A stretch of DNA of 64,000 nucleotides from Dioszegia crocea (GCA_001600615.1 BCKK01000006.1:1195966-1259965), one strand, 5' to 3'; counted from the first letter of the stretch, positions 22,223 through 35,200 are shown. Made by a program: numbers and translations. The notes: generated by a model not told the origin, from the letters alone.

Positions 22223-24600
22223 TTACGCCCTCTCGACCTGCTCGATCTCCCCATCTGCGCTTCGCTTCTTCTCCATACCAGTTCCAGTAGCATTGAGAAG
22301 CGTCCCGTCACTTTCTCGTCGTTTGTCCTCCATACCAGGAACGATACCCTTGTCCAAAAGATCCACTTCGGCGTCGTCACCGTCGAACAATCTCGATACC
22401 TCTTCGAGTGGGAGCGCCATGCCGTGTTTGCCCTTCGTTTCCACCACAGTGAAGAAGAGGTAGATGAATCTGGTTCGTCAGCGAGTCTGTGGAAGTATTT
22501 GGGGAAATCGGGCACGTTTCGGAGGGGATAGCGGGAAGTGGGAATGAGAACTCACTCGAACGCCAGCCAAACAGTGTATACGATATAGTATCGCCATTGG
22601 ATAGCTGAGAGGTATCAGCTTGTTCTTTTCCGCACCAGATGAGAGGCCATGATTAGGAGCGGACGATGACTCACCTTCCAGGGCGACGGGATTGACGAAT
22701 TGGTTGAAGACGAGCGAGAGTGATACGCAGACTTGAAAGACCATCAGACCCTTGGAACGGATCCGGAAAGGTAGGCTGAGACCGTCAGCGTCCCTCTTGT
22801 GACTGATTGGAAGCACGTTGAGCAAGAAAGAGGTGATGAAGTGGGATTACGGCATCCCGACACCTCATTCCTCAAACTCACATTTCGACAGTGTACGATA
22901 CGATCAGAGGTGACATTGCGATATTATAGAAGCTGAGTTGATGAGCTAGATCAAGGTAAGAGGAAAGGGAACAGACTTACCCGTAGTAGAAGAAAATGAC
23001 GGCCACAACTCCATTCCCCATAGCCTGAGGACCATTCAGAGGATTCCCAGACGCGTCGAATTCTGTCGCTTGGGCGGTATACGTGGCAGACAAGATCGTC
23101 CACACCATATAGGACAGACACATCCCGCCCGTAGATGTTAAGAACAATACTCTCCGTCCAGCCTTCTCAACTGTCAATGCCCCAATGACAGCAGTGATCA
23201 AATTGTAAATCTGCAAGCACCCATTGAGGAGATTTTGTTCGAATTGGCCAGTAATCCCTGGTTGTCAGTACAGCTCACTTTGGATACTCACCAATTCCAT
23301 TGAGAACAATGTTGAGGTAATAAGAAACAATTCCATTTCCGCTCCATTGCGAGAAGAACGCAAGGGCAATGATAACTCGGAATCGGCGGATGTTGCCCTT
23401 GTTCTTGTATAGATCCATATAAGTGGTGGTACGTGCTGCTTCTCGCTCGAGCGTGATGGCCGTGCTGATCTCTGTGAATTCGAAGTCGACAAGAGGGTCT
23501 GAGTCGATACCCTGACAGTGCCAATTTGCGATGACTGCGCGGGCCTTATCGGCCTGGCCGTGGTCGATGAGCCATCGGGGAGATTCGGGGATGACCCAGA
23601 TGAGGAGTGCCTGGAGCAGCGGAGGGACACCTTGGACAATGGAGGGGATACGCCACGACCAAGTGCTTTGAATGTTGAGCCTGTGATTGTCAGTGCTGCT
23701 CTTCAGGTATAATACGATTGGCAATGGTTGGGTTAGAACGCATGCGACGAACACGCCATAGGAGTAGATAACTCACGTTCCGAAGGTGGTCCAGGCAGCA
23801 ACGATAGATCCCAAATACCACATGCTGTTGTATAATGAAGTGATGGGGGCGCGGTGCGTCGGGAATGCAAGTTCAGTGAGCAAGATGGGTCCAGCAATAG
23901 ATGCCTGGCGGTCAGTGTAGCTCGACAGGCCGTGGCATGCTGCAAACTCACCCAAGAGTTCCCGAAACCGATAAGGAACCGCCCGACGAGGAACATTCCC
24001 AAGTTCTGCGCAGCCGACTGGATGGCGGTAGCGATCAACATGACTGCTACATCAACTCCGGCTGCTGCTTCATTTAGGAAGCAACCTACCGATACATCCT
24101 AGGAAGAGCGTCCAGCGTCGCCCATAACGATCATTCAGGAACGGAGCAAAGGGCAGTCCAGCCAAGTTTCCCAAATTCTGAATGGCGTTCAAAAGTCCCA
24201 AAAGTCCACCTGACGGCCGCCCGAAGTAGTCTCGCCAGTAGTCGAGCGTTTGAAGCGAGTTCATCATACCTAACCTGTAAGCCATCGTCCTTGTCCTTGT
24301 TCCAGACTCCCAAACCCACTTCCATCGTACCTGTAGCCATCAGCAATGCCTTACTACCTCAGTCAAGAGAGTCTGAGCTCACCCGTTTGAAGCACTCGTA
24401 ATGAGCAGGAAGAAAAGGACAAAGTTGAGTTTCAACAGATGGCCAGCATACCACCGTGTATCTCTCCCCTCGCATAGTCGCTTGAGCTCGAGGTCGTGAT
24501 GACTGGGCTGCGAAGTGGGAGCTTCTGCAGAGGTCGGCTGCTTGGGTTTGAGATTTGGCCACCGCATCGCGTCAGGCTGTTGTGTATGCGCGTCGAACAC
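22223..24600 (-). CDS. MFS sugar porter family transporter (lactose permease/hexose-like)
   Basis: Major facilitator, sugar porter family, plasma-membrane proton-coupled uptake by family knowledge. Multi-exon; all 12 helices can be traced. Signatures in order: LLKLNFVLFFLLITSASNG then YDGS (TM1); AGLPFAPFLNDRYGRRWTLF (the loop 2-3 RxGRR motif); FLVGRFLIGFGNSW (TM4 GR motif); ILLTELAFPTHRAP (PExxPxxxR-like); VIPESPRWLIDHGQADKA (PESPRWL); SQWSGNGIVSYYLNIVLNGI (TM7); VEKAGRRVLFLTST (second RxGRR); YNIAMSPLIVSYTVEILPFR then RSKGL and VFNQFVNPVALE (TM10-11); and FTVVETKGKHGMALPLEE (PETKG-like end). The cytosolic C-tail is charged. One exon near the start is only 15 nt (24317-24331). The start at 24600 is the first ATG; one 12 codons on is also possible. 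Substrate is not determined by the sequence. Confidence 0.88.
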
Positions 24601-25541
24601 ACTGGGGTGGGAGTGGATGTAGGAGATAGGGTGATGTTGTTGTGGTCGCAGGGTGATATACTTAACACATTGTGGGGGATCCCCGGATTCTCCTGCTTCA
24701 GCCGAGGATACTCCAGTACGCCCCGCACTCCACCCGCTTGCCCCGCCAAGTGTCTCAGCTCTTCAGCTGTTCTCTCCACAAGGACAGTGGACGTCAGAGG
24801 GAGGAGCCTCTATTGCCGCGCCGAGAGGCGTCGGGACATTGCCGCTGAATTGGCCAAAATCACCAGCGACGTCGATCGAAAGGCGGTGCAGTATTCCGCC
24901 GGGCTGAGCGGCGGAGTGCTCAGTGCGGGTCCGCGAGGACGCCTCTGTGCTAGAGATGATTGGAGCAACCGCCGCTGTTACATGAGAGGAACTTGGCTAA
25001 CTCGTTCAAGCAAAAGACAAGCGCCAGTGAGATCGACGTCATCAAATGAACCTCCCGAGAATTATCCGTGATTTGCCGCCGGTCCGACGGCGCCGAAGGT
25101 TCCGGGTATGTAAAGCGAACCCAAGTTGATCGACGTTCAACCGAATATATAATGGTGAGGGTCTTTACGCAGCGATATGATGGCATGGCTCGAACAGTAC
25201 TATCGGTTGACGAGGGGTGTCTTCGGCACGTGCAGCTGTATCAGATAATACTCGTTCAACCAGGGCGCCCTGCGCCAGCACGACACCTCGTCAGTCAGTC
25301 AGCTGGAGTTTGGATATCAGTATTGCTACTTGTGACAAATCAGGCCGAATGACACATTAGGACCCTCCCCTCGCGAGTCGACTGTGTGGGCTTGGATAGT
25401 TGACAGAGAATGCATAGAAGGGGTTGACAGAATAACACGACTCGCCGACGGCGCAGAAGAGGGGTGAAGCAAAGCGCGGCACATGTTGGAGATTTGGTGT
25501 CCGTCAAAGCAGTCCGGGCCGCTCCAGCGGGCATCATCTGC
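24601..25541. other. Intergenic, MFS promoter side
   Basis: About 940 bases upstream of the sugar porter and downstream of the small - strand gene. It holds several CG-rich inverted motifs, such as ccgccgggctgagcggcgg near 24897-24915 and gatttgccgccggtccgacg near 25071-25090. These could bind zinc-cluster regulators, which favour CGG pairs. No supported gene is present. Confidence 0.4.
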
Positions 25542-26156
25542 CTAATGGGCTATGTGGCCAAGATCTCCCTGAATTGTGGAGGTGAGACTCGCTTCGACCG
25601 CGCTGCAAGGAGGGCAGGTGCAGTATCCGAACCATTCGCGAGCGCTCTCGAGCGATGCACCACCGAGCAACTGCAGGCAGTGCAGGGGGTGAGGAAGGAG
25701 GTGTTGAGAGTACCCCTGCATCGCGTCTGAGAGGTTGTCGGCGTTCCACGAAGATTGTGCGAGATCGGCCGATGAAGCTGCTGCGCCGGTCTGGGTGTCA
25801 CTACCGTCGGTGAGTAAGTACCCAGCAGGATGACCCCTTTCAGCGAGGACCTCACGGAAGATAGCCAGACTTGCATCGGGGTCTGTATCAAGACGGTTTG
25901 CAACGGCTTGCCCATAAGTGTCACCGTACAGAGTAGACGCTCGATCGAGAAGGGTCGTCTTGACCAAGGCGAACTGCTCAGGTGAGATTGCGGTAGACGA
26001 TACGGAAGAGCCAGCCCCAGCAGTCACCTGGTGGGGTCAGTACGATAGCAATTGCAAGGGTTCCCAATTTTTACATCGATTATAATTCTCAGCAGCTTGC
26101 ACAGCGTACAGTATGCTCACCTTCGAGCTGGATGAAGCTCCCCTTGTATTGGACAT
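25542..26156 (-). CDS. Hypothetical small protein (173 aa, 2 exons)
   Basis: Not recognised. Exon 1 (26121-26156) encodes MSNTRGASSSSK. Exon 2 is 25542-26027. The intron is GTGAGC...CTGACCCCACCAG and phase is preserved. The middle is helical and mildly acidic (SPEQFALVKTTLLDRASTLY, ASLAIFREVLAERGHPAGYL). The C-terminus contains CTCPPCS. There is no signal peptide or membrane helix. It lies between the CBP80 3' end and the MFS promoter, with 630 bases on its upstream side. The splice junction with a good branch site supports a real gene; no function is offered. Confidence 0.6.
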
Positions 26157-26786
26157 GACGGAAATGTAGAGGTGCTCCTTGAGTTGTAGTCGGTGCTTCA
26201 AGTGGACGAGGTGAAGTTAACGTTGAGTTGTGATGTGAGAGTAGGCAGGAGGGGAAGAAGCGCGCAGTGCGCGATGAGCCCTAGTCCTGGCGTCCGGATG
26301 AAAGGTTAGGTTCGCCAATGGGGCATAAACGACCAAACGCGCCATGTATCCCTGGCTATCAAGGGAGTGTCCCGGGCAAACCCCTGTGCCTCGTAACCCC
26401 TTGCCGTCCAATAACGCCACGATACGGTGCGCGGGATCAACTCCTCGCGAGTCCATCCCAGCCCAAAGCAAACAACGCTCCCTGCTAGACTGGTCCTGGG
26501 AGCACTGAGCAGGGCACAGTCACCAGCGGTGGTGATATCCGAGGTACAGTGACTAGTCGCATTGTATACTGATTCGAGCATCGAAAGGACCTACACCTGT
26601 TGAAACGCTTATTTTCCATAGCTCAGGATAGGGATCAGTCAGTCCATCAGCCGAACGGGTGTGAATGAGTGGTTACGATGCAAAGATTCCTGGAGTACCG
26701 AAGTGATACATCAAGCGGGTCGACTTGTTCGCAAAGTCAGCCTCAATGAGTACATGTGTTGCAACTCCCACGACATTGTCGTGTCC
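26157..26786. other. Intergenic
   Basis: 630 bases between the 3' end of CBP80 and the start of the small orphan, both on the - strand. No supported gene, repeat or RNA was seen. Confidence 0.45.
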
Positions 26787-29700
26787 TTACTCTTCAGCAC
26801 CCACCCCAGCCGCCCATAAGCCCTTCACAATCTCCTCCGCCCGCCCCTCCGCACCTTCTCCCTTCAAACCCGCAAAAACATCCCTCTCAACAACCTCCAC
26901 CAGCGAGCCCAAGTGCTGCGCATATAACCGCACAAATTCCTTGAACCAGCCCAGACGAGCCCGTACCGTCCAATACCCATCTTCACCCTTCTCCACAAGC
27001 TCCAGCACAGCCTTGAGACCATCGTCAATACCCGTGGCTGATGATGGGGATGTCCAGGGTAATAGCGAGGTGACGAAGTGTTTGGTTGTGGCAAGGAGGA
27101 TCTTTTCGAGTTGGGTGGTGTGGATATCCAGGGACGTTTGGGCATCTCTGGCTTCTTTTGATCGGTCTTGCCGAGTGTCTGCTATATTAGTACGATCTCG
27201 TTCAATCGGTCCAGAATACTCACCCTCACTCTCCGCATCCATCCCATCCCCTGCTCCCTCTCCGACCCCTTCTCCACTCTCGAGCCTCTCCGCCGCTCGC
27301 CTAGCTCGGGCATTCTCATCCTCCCTCTCGACCTGCTTGACCTTTCTCCGCACAGCAACGACCCTCCCGACGTGTTTGTCTAGGCACATCCGCAGTACCT
27401 CCCATTTCCACCCATCGGTCCATCCATCTGCAACCTCGCCACCGCTCAGCTTCTCCTCAGCCGCAAATGTCCACTCGACGATGTCCAAACCCTCAAGAAC
27501 GCCGTACTGGATGTACTTATCAACAGCGACCAGACGCATTTGACTCGAATTGCGCCAGAATGACCCAACGGCCGAAAGGACAATTTGGCGAGACGCGGGA
27601 TCGGGAGTGAGGAATCGGAGCAAATCAGAGTATCTCTCTGTTGCGTTGAGGAAGTGGGAGAAGGATCGAGAACCGAGTTGAAGTAATGTCTCAGCGACCA
27701 TGAGCCGGACCTCGGTTGATAGGGGCTCATCGGGTCCTGAAGATGCGTTGGGGAGGGCGATGAGGTGTGCCCTGACCTCGTTGGCGGGTGTGCGTTGCTT
27801 GAGCACCTTCAAGAAGTCGACAGCTTCCGAATGTAGTGGGTGGTCTATCGTCAGTCGGTTCTTGAGGACGGCTCACCTTCTTTCTCGTATGGCCATTCAG
27901 GCTCAGGAGAGACCGGCATAACACCGCTAGATTCTTCAGTCATGGGTTCAGGCAGACTGTCGAGGATTCGCTCGTGGTACGCTAGACGGGTCTCGAGTTC
28001 GATGATGCGCCTCATGAATGCCTTTTTGGGATGGGAAGCGGGTAACTCCATGTCCGCTAACCTGCACGTCAGCCGTGTCAAATCATTTGAACATACCATT
28101 CCTTCCACATCCATTGGAAATTGAAGTTGGAGAGATGGACAGAGAACCACTCGGCAATTCGCCGAATAACCTCAATGTCCAGCCCATCCGTACCTAGCAT
28201 GGTATACAGCTTCCGGACTGATCGACCCACAGGCGGCGCTACGGTATTGGGGCTCAATTTACACAACTCGGCAATGACCGAAGTGTAGTAGATCTCCTTG
28301 CAGGGCGAGGTCGGTAGGAGGGTGAGGGCGTTGAGAAGAGTAGAGACGACGAGGGATTCAAGAGAAAGAGTAGATACGGGTGCCGCTATTTCTTCCGGAT
28401 CTGGGTCGGGTTTGAGGGTGGGTTTAAATGTCCCAGCTGAGACGTACTGCGACAGAGCGAGCAAGATACGAGCAGTCTCTTTTCGGTTCACCTCGAATAT
28501 ATGTGTCAGGTCCAGGACTAGACTGCGGAGTATCCATCCGTTGGCGGTGCTGGGCGGGAGGACGATCTATGATTAGCCCTGTCAAGAATGTATGACTCAC
28601 GTCTTGTCCAAAAAGGGTCAGATTTCCAACTTGGCCTTCGCCAACTTGCCATCGGTCCTCGTCGATATCATACAGCTCTGGCGGCATGCTGACTGTTGGT
28701 AGGACGTACACATCCACAAAATCCATACCCTCTGGCGGAGCAATCCCCGTGTAGTGGGATGGGATACTGATGGATGATGTGAAGCCGTCCGCTTGTAGGG
28801 CGCGCAGAGCGGCCAAGAGGTTGTCAAGAGACTGCTTGTTAGCTCTACATTCGATTTGAGATGTTTAGGCTCACATCGAGGTATGTCTCCGCCTCCTCCC
28901 CCTCGGGCAGGATGGGCGACAATGGGCTGCGAAGGGTCTTTCCTGATCGCCGACCAGAGACGGATGCTTCAATGGCGTCAATCATGCTGGCAAGGTCGTC
29001 TGGGAATTGCTCGTGCAGTTGAGGTCCGGACTGGATTGTTTTAGCTCGATTGAGTTATGAGTCAATTGCAGTCGGCCAAACTTACTCTAAGTAGACCCTC
29101 GCCAACAGAACGCACAACCCTTTCTGCCCTATCTCCTCCTCCCCCTACTTCACTCAGAACAGCCAGCATTGACTTGTACAACTCCAATAAGGACGCAGTC
29201 AGAGCAAGTCCAGCAGCGGGTAGGAGTGAGAAGAATTGCAGCTGAAGTATGAGTTTCAGTAGCCTTCGAAGAGGAGAGACTCTTAACTCACGCCTAATCT
29301 CATATTTAGCCACTCCCGACCTTCCACCCAGCCCCGGAACGCCCTTGACATGTCTTCCAATATCTCCCTGGCACAGTCTGGCTCTTCTGCGCTCTCCGCC
29401 TTTCGCTTCTCTCCTACTTTCGGCTTAGCATCCTCTGTGTGCTCCTCCTCCGCCGTGATGGGTCGATAGGAGATGGCTAGAAGTAATGAGACGTAGTGAG
29501 CGTGCTTATGTGGCTCTTGAGTTACACTGGGAAGTGTGAGCTGGGCCCATCTACCGTCGAGGCAAGGCTGCATACCCTATTTTGAACCCATCCAGCACGC
29601 CATGGGACCCCTCCTTCCATTGGCGCCGAAGAACCTTGGCCAGTCGAGGTGGGTCTTCCGTTGGATGGAAGTCCTGATGGTGTCAGCTGCTCCTGTCGAG

Positions 29701-30055
29701 AATACACGGCTTGGCTCACCTCCTCATCCGCGAACTTGACGACCATTTTCCTCATTCTTGCAGTGGAGCTTTCAGGTACAGGCGGACGAGAATCTCCTCC
29801 TCCATTTCCAAATCCTCCTCGTCCGCCTCTTCCTCTGCCTCCACGGTTATCGTCTATACATGTCAGCTATACTTTCGAATGCGCCCAATGGGCATGAATA
29901 AACTTACCTCGTCGGCCTCTGCCTCCTCGTTGCGAGTTGCCATATCCTCCACCTCCACCACCTCCACCACCTCCACCACCGTATCCTCCATTCCCGCCGA
30001 ATCCACCGCCCATGCTAGGGTTGTAGCCTCCTCCGAAGCCGTTTTGGAAGTTCAT
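26787..30055 (-). CDS. CBC1: Nuclear cap-binding complex large subunit CBP80 (NCBP1/Cbc1/Sto1)
   Basis: Large subunit of the nuclear cap-binding complex, an all-helical MIF4G-like scaffold binding CBP20 and acting in splicing, export and decay of capped RNA. Many exons; about 880 residues. After the N-terminus comes MIF4G domain 1 (around WAQLTLPSVTQEPHKHAHYV). The conserved middle reads DFVDVYVLPTVSMPPELYDI, where fungal CBP80 proteins place their linker, then IVLPPSTANGWILRSLVLDL, CKEIYYTSVIAELCKLSPNT and PPVGRSVRKLYTML, followed by WFSVHLSNFNFQWMWKEW, a CBP80 hallmark. C-terminal MIF4G helices include VEWTFAAEEKLSGG. The first ~45 residues are a glycine run followed by RGGRGRRG and RGG-type repeats rather than the short basic nuclear signal of animal CBP80. 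Identification is firm from the FNFQWMWKEW and PPSTANGWILRS regions. Confidence 0.9.
29947..29980. repeat. Nonamer tandem repeat (ctccaccac) encoding poly-glycine
   Basis: Nearly four copies of a 9-base unit on the + strand. On the - strand it encodes the uninterrupted glycine run near the N-terminus of CBP80. Such a tract is prone to length change between strains. Confidence 0.8.
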
Positions 30056-31137
30056 ACTGTTGTATTTGTAGTGGAACACCTGTGCAAATGACAAGTGAGG
30101 ATGGCTTTGAGTATTTTGGCGGAAGGCAACAACATCTCCAACGGAATCAAATTTGGCTCATACAATTTGGAAGGGTAAAGGCATTTGTTGAGAGTCGTTC
30201 TTCATCTTGAGATTAGTATTATATCGATGAGACGCGAGGGGGATACCAGCGTGACTCGGTGTGAAGATAATTCCAACAAAAAGTTGCAAGGTGTCGAATC
30301 GGCTTCACGGCGCAGAAGGACGAAACGACCACTCGAGACTGCAGACCCATTCCTGTCGCCTGAGGCCTTGTGATGGAGTCCGTCGTGTGAAGATGCCCTT
30401 ATACTCGCCGCGCTGTATCGATCGTATTCACCAGCCTCAGGTTTAGCAGGCAAAAACTGGGGCCATAGTCAATAGAGCTGGTCAACCGAGAGCTCCTCTC
30501 CCGCCCATGGGAACAAGCCATATAGATCGACTTACATTCCTTGCGACTTTGATCCTTCACATCTGGCTGTAGACTCTTTCCTAATATTGCGTTGATGTAC
30601 GGCTGATTAAACGCCGATCACTGCAAGGGAATGATATGTCCTCTCGGGTCTGATATCTGAGGGGCTACAGTGTGTTCAGGTAAACTGGTCCGTAAGACCG
30701 TGGGATCTCGCTGGGTAGAGCATTCGCTCCAAAGCTATGTGATCGGATCTGCAAACGCGCTGTGAGACCCCAACCGGGCCAACGAAACAGCTGCCTCTCA
30801 TCGATCATCCCCAACCAGCCAAACCAAAACTTGAGGAATGAGGAGTCGGACATCTCCGATAGTAGTGGTAGTGCTAGGAGTTTTGTTGTCCCTCAGCCTA
30901 AGCTGCAGTTTCATCAAGACCGCCCAAAACTTGCACGCAAGCTGTATCATACCATTGCTCGCCGATCAGTCCCACCACATCCGACATGCTGTCGATATTG
31001 CACCTGGGAAGGCCACAAGAGGACAGAGGTATTATTTAAAGACGCGACTTTCCGCAATTTATCCCAAGATTTTCGCCACCAGCGCGCCGCTGCAATCTCG
31101 TCAACCTTCCACCCGTCACTAAGGAGCAATACCCAAA
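30056..31137. promoter_or_regulatory. Divergent intergenic region CBP80 / HIT zinc-finger gene
   Basis: 1,082 bases between divergent starts. A 171-codon frame at 30762-31277 runs into the HIT gene in a different frame and is taken as spurious. A stretch at 30705-30735 (gctgggtagagcattcgctcc) resembles the D-arm and anticodon side of a tRNA, but no T-arm with a B box follows. No gene is supported. Confidence 0.4.
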
Positions 31138-32119
31138 ATGCCTCGCAACTCATCTACGAAGCAAGCAGCGGTCCCAGAGTGTGCTATATGCAAAGCCAAT
31201 CCTTCGAAATATCGGTGCTCGCTTTGTCCAATTCGATAGTGAGCAGCCCAAGCAGCATCCGCTTAGGAGCCAACTGACTGATAGGTAGCTGCTCTGTACC
31301 ATGCTATAAACAACATAAGGGTGCGCTACACTAGCCAAGTACGGGATCTGTAGGCCGGTAGCTGATTACTTCAGAGGCTTCTCATCCCTCGCCCTCAGAA
31401 CCTGAAGCGGGGCCGAGCCGACTACTAAACGATGGCTCAACCGAGAAGCCATCCGACAGCGCTTCCGACCAAGATACTAGCGCGCACATCACAGAAGGAG
31501 CGAAGGAGTCAGAACCGGACCTGCGTCCTTTGACTTCGCTTTCTTGGCCCCCTGAGCCAGACGAGTCAATCTACACCGATCCACTCCGGAAAGAAGACCC
31601 AAAGCCTCTTCGTCAATCTGAGCTACTACGAATCGGTACGTTCCCTCATCATCTCTAGAACAACATCTGATGCCCTTAGCACAATCAGCCGACCTTCGAC
31701 ATCTTCTAACTTCCACACCCCTCCCCTCTATACTACGCGCGCTAGATACCCTCCCTACGCCCGGCGCAAGATCTAGCATGCTAGCCCGTTGCCTCTCTAT
31801 CGATCCCATCTCCCTCTCCGCACCCACATCCAACTCTGTCGATCTACTATCCCAGCGTGACTCTCCGCCACCACTTGAGGATCTCATACGCGCCATGGCC
31901 GGACGGGGCGAAAGAATGGAGGAAACATCGGGCGGTGATACGGGGCCAGGGTTCTGGATTGGGCGGCAGGCGTATCCTGGCGAAAAGGGTCCAGAGAGGG
32001 TGTGGATAGGCGATGAGGAGCGTAAGATCATGCGTGTCTTTGCGGGACTGGTGTGTCGGGCAATTGATGGAGGGGAGGGAGATGCTTGGGGTCAGGGCGG
32101 CCTAGCATGGGAAGTGTAG
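31138..32119 (+). CDS. HIT zinc-finger protein (Hit1/ZNHIT3-like, 277 aa)
   Basis: Box C/D snoRNP assembly factor type, by family knowledge of Hit1/ZNHIT3. Exons 31138-31238, 31289-31320, 31375-31635 and 31680-32119 join in phase. The zf-HIT domain occupies residues 14-45: CAICKANPSKYRCSLCPIRY followed by CSVPCYKQHK. It has the CCCC-CCHC treble-clef order and is split by the first two introns. A disordered acidic linker follows. The C-terminal part (LRIAQSADLRHLLTSTPLPS, LRALDTLPTPGARSSMLARC) resembles the Hit1 C-terminal helical module, which ends in a short helix. The acceptor of intron 1 is preceded by a competing AG eight bases earlier; only the downstream one keeps phase. Other HIT proteins (ZNHIT2, ZNHIT6) are longer, favouring the ZNHIT3 class. 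Confidence 0.8.
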
Positions 32120-32278
32120 GGCCTGTATCGGAGCATGGAACGATGAGTGATGGCTCATTCGGAGAAATTGTTGTATCATTTCTAATCATAATGCATCGTC
32201 ACCTTCTGGACCTTACACACAACGAATTGCCCGCTTATACACAATGTCCCACCGATCCCAAACCCTGGATGAAGACTT

Positions 32279-35200
32279 CTATGAGAAGAACCAAGATTCT
32301 GCAACGATCAGCTGTCTGCTTTGAGATAACCAAGTGGAGGCGGCAACTCACGTCGCTTCCCTCCTCCAGCGTCATCACCCTGTACCCTCGCCAATGGACT
32401 ACTCCCAGAAGCTACCGGAGCTTGCTGGGGCGGCGGTGCCTGCCCACCACCACCTCGTAACGGACGAGCAATCCGACCCTGGTTGAAGGCCGCTTGTGAC
32501 TTTTGTGTAGTCTCGGCTAGGAAGGCGTCAGCTGGCGCAGTTCGAAGAAACAGCGCAGTGCGTAGCTCACCCAGTATCAACTGGTTCTTCAATGCCTGGA
32601 GCGTAGCCTCATATTTGGCCTCCTTCATCCCATACTTCTGCTCGGTATTGGTGATGACCTGTTCCAGATTTTGGATACGCTCATTCCGCCCCAACAGTCG
32701 TTTCTCAGCTTGGTTGATCTCCTTCTTGAGCGTTGTGTTCTGCTCGACCAGCTGGAGGAATGTCAGCTGTCTTGATTTTCGATCTACTGCGAGAATTCAC
32801 CAGCCTGACAAAGACGTACCTGCTTCTGGACCGCATTGAGCGCCTCCAAGTTGTGCTCCATAAACTCCACTCGCCGTGCCTGCGCCCTTGAGTTCGTAGA
32901 CCGTACAACAATCTTGTACTGTTCTCTGATCTCATCAAGCTGCATTTCAAGCTCAACAACCTGGCTTTATCAGCTTTGATTTCTGGTGCAGATCCAGTCA
33001 GACTCAGCTGCTCACCTTCTCACACCGATTCTGCAAATCCTTGACGAGGCTCTTTTTGCTGATTTCGAATTCGGCATGTTGGATTTCCATAGCTTTCCGT
33101 AATCGCTCGGCTTCTTGAGTGGACTGGGCGAAGGATTCGCCAGTTGCTGAGCCGGCCGTGGCGATGCTGAGGGCGCGCTGTTTGGCAAAGGGTAGAGGAA
33201 GATTTAAAAATGGTGGACGTGTCAAGTAGGGGTAAGAACAAAAGGTCGAGAGAGAATAAGATTGGCGAGGAGGAAAAAGAGACAGAGAAACAAGGCAGAG
33301 TGAATTATGAAAGGTGGGCATGAGTCAACGAAGGGGATAGAAGAAAAACAAAGAGAGGAAGAGAAAGGGTAGAAAGAACAGAAGTAAAGGAAGAAATAGC
33401 ATCAGCATACGGCCATTACCATCCTCTCAACCGAAACCTGTCCAGCCTCCACCCCACATCCCGCCCGACCCAACACCGGCAAGGTATTACAACGTACGTT
33501 AAACTCCTCATTCGACACCTTGTAACTCTCAACTGTAGCTTGTAACCTTCTCATCTCCGCCGCGCGCGATTCGGCCTGCTCGGTAGTTGCTTTTATTTCA
33601 GCCTGAAGGAGTTCTTCCTGTGCTCGATATCGAGCTTCGTATTGCTCCTACCGTCTGTCAGCTTTCGTCCGTTCTCATATACAACAGGGAGGAGCTGACC
33701 TTGATGTCCGTCGCTAGCATGGACTGATTACTACTGCTCTTCTCTATTCGCGTCAGCTTGCTCCCTTACGTCGGATGTTGTGGATCTAGCTCGCCCAACA
33801 ATTCCTCATAAGCCCCCTCACGCTTCTCCAACAACCTCTCAACCTCTCCTCTCCTCACCCGATTCATCTCCGCCTCTTCATTACTCAGCCTCAACTTCTC
33901 CTGTAGCTCCCTGATCTGATCCTGGTTTTCGGCCATATGCGAACGGACCAATTCTCTCGTTTGAGCAGAGAATGAACCATCTGTCGCAGCTTCGGAGAAT
34001 TCCATCGCCGTAAGGAGTTTCCGGATCTTTTCGTTGGTTGCGTCGGAAGGTGTACCGCCCTATCAAACATGAGCTTGTGTTAATCTGGCGCACATTGGTC
34101 CACTCGCAATAGCTCACCATATCAATCTTGGCCATCATCTCCCCTAACATAATCTCTTTTCTCCTCTCCTTCTCTTCTTCCTTTTCTCTCCGTTCAGTCT
34201 TCTTCAACTCCTCAATCAGCGCGTTCTGCTCTTCGATATCCCGCTCCAGATCGCTCATCCTGTCTTTGTAGGTATCGACATTAATCATGGCGTCTTTAGC
34301 CTCGGATTCCAGACGGCCAGAGATGATGCGCAGCTCGGCCAACTCGGATGATATGGTGTGGTTCTCCTGAAATCAGTCAGCTACTGCACAACTTGCGACC
34401 CCTCGAAGCTGTGTGCGACAACTCACCTTGCTGATGTTTGCATCTTGCTCCTTGAGATACGCAATCTCATCCCTAAGATCCGCAACTAGCTTCTCTTGTC
34501 CAGCCAAGGCCGATTCCTACACTGTCAGCTTATTCGTCGGTGCGCATGACTCGAGCTGGGCAACTGACCTTATCCGCCAATTGATCACTCAGCTCATTTT
34601 CCCGCCTCAAGAACTCCTCCTTTTCATCCGCCGGTAAACTGAACACAGTCGGCGTATCAGGCCTCGAATCAACCTGGAATGGAGACAACAGGGAGACAGT
34701 CCCACCAGGCGTCATCGTCCCCATCCGACTAGGTGTACTGGGCATAGGAGGCGGACTCATCATTCCTGACGGTAGACCTCTTCTGCCTGCACTACTCCCA
34801 TCGCCCTTGGAACTGGCGAGACTCCCCACCCAATCGCCCTGCTCAACCTTTATACCCTGCCGCCAAGCCTGGACCTCTTCTTCCAACTTTGACGTATGTT
34901 CGCGCACGGCCGCGAGTTCCGCCACTGTCTTTTTGAGCAGAGCTTTGAGTTCCGCAGGGGACATCTCGACGTTGACTCTGGCTTTGTTCTTGATGGATTT
35001 GGCGCGCATACCGAATCGCAGAGTGGAAAGTGTTTCGGCTTCGTTATAGGAGGCGGGGGAGCAATTGATGATGAGGGTAGTTCGGGAGTTTCCGCCAAGA
35101 GATTCTGAGGCGTCAGCTTGGTCTCTCATCGCGTCGATCGACGAAGCTGACCTTGCAAGATACGCGTAAGTTTCGAATCTCGATAAGGTACGTGTGTCGA

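Noticed and set aside
24897..25095. CGG-rich inverted motifs as a defined regulator site
   Set aside because: Suggestive of zinc-cluster binding sites, but such triplets are common in this GC-rich DNA and no single consensus stands out.
30705..30790. Stretch resembling a tRNA D-arm/anticodon region (gctgggtagagcattcgctcc)
   Set aside because: No B box, no closing acceptor stem at tRNA distance, and no matching T-arm on either strand.
30762..31277. 171-codon + strand frame overlapping the HIT zinc-finger gene
   Set aside because: Runs through the first HIT exon in another frame and ignores its splice site. The HIT model has a conserved domain.
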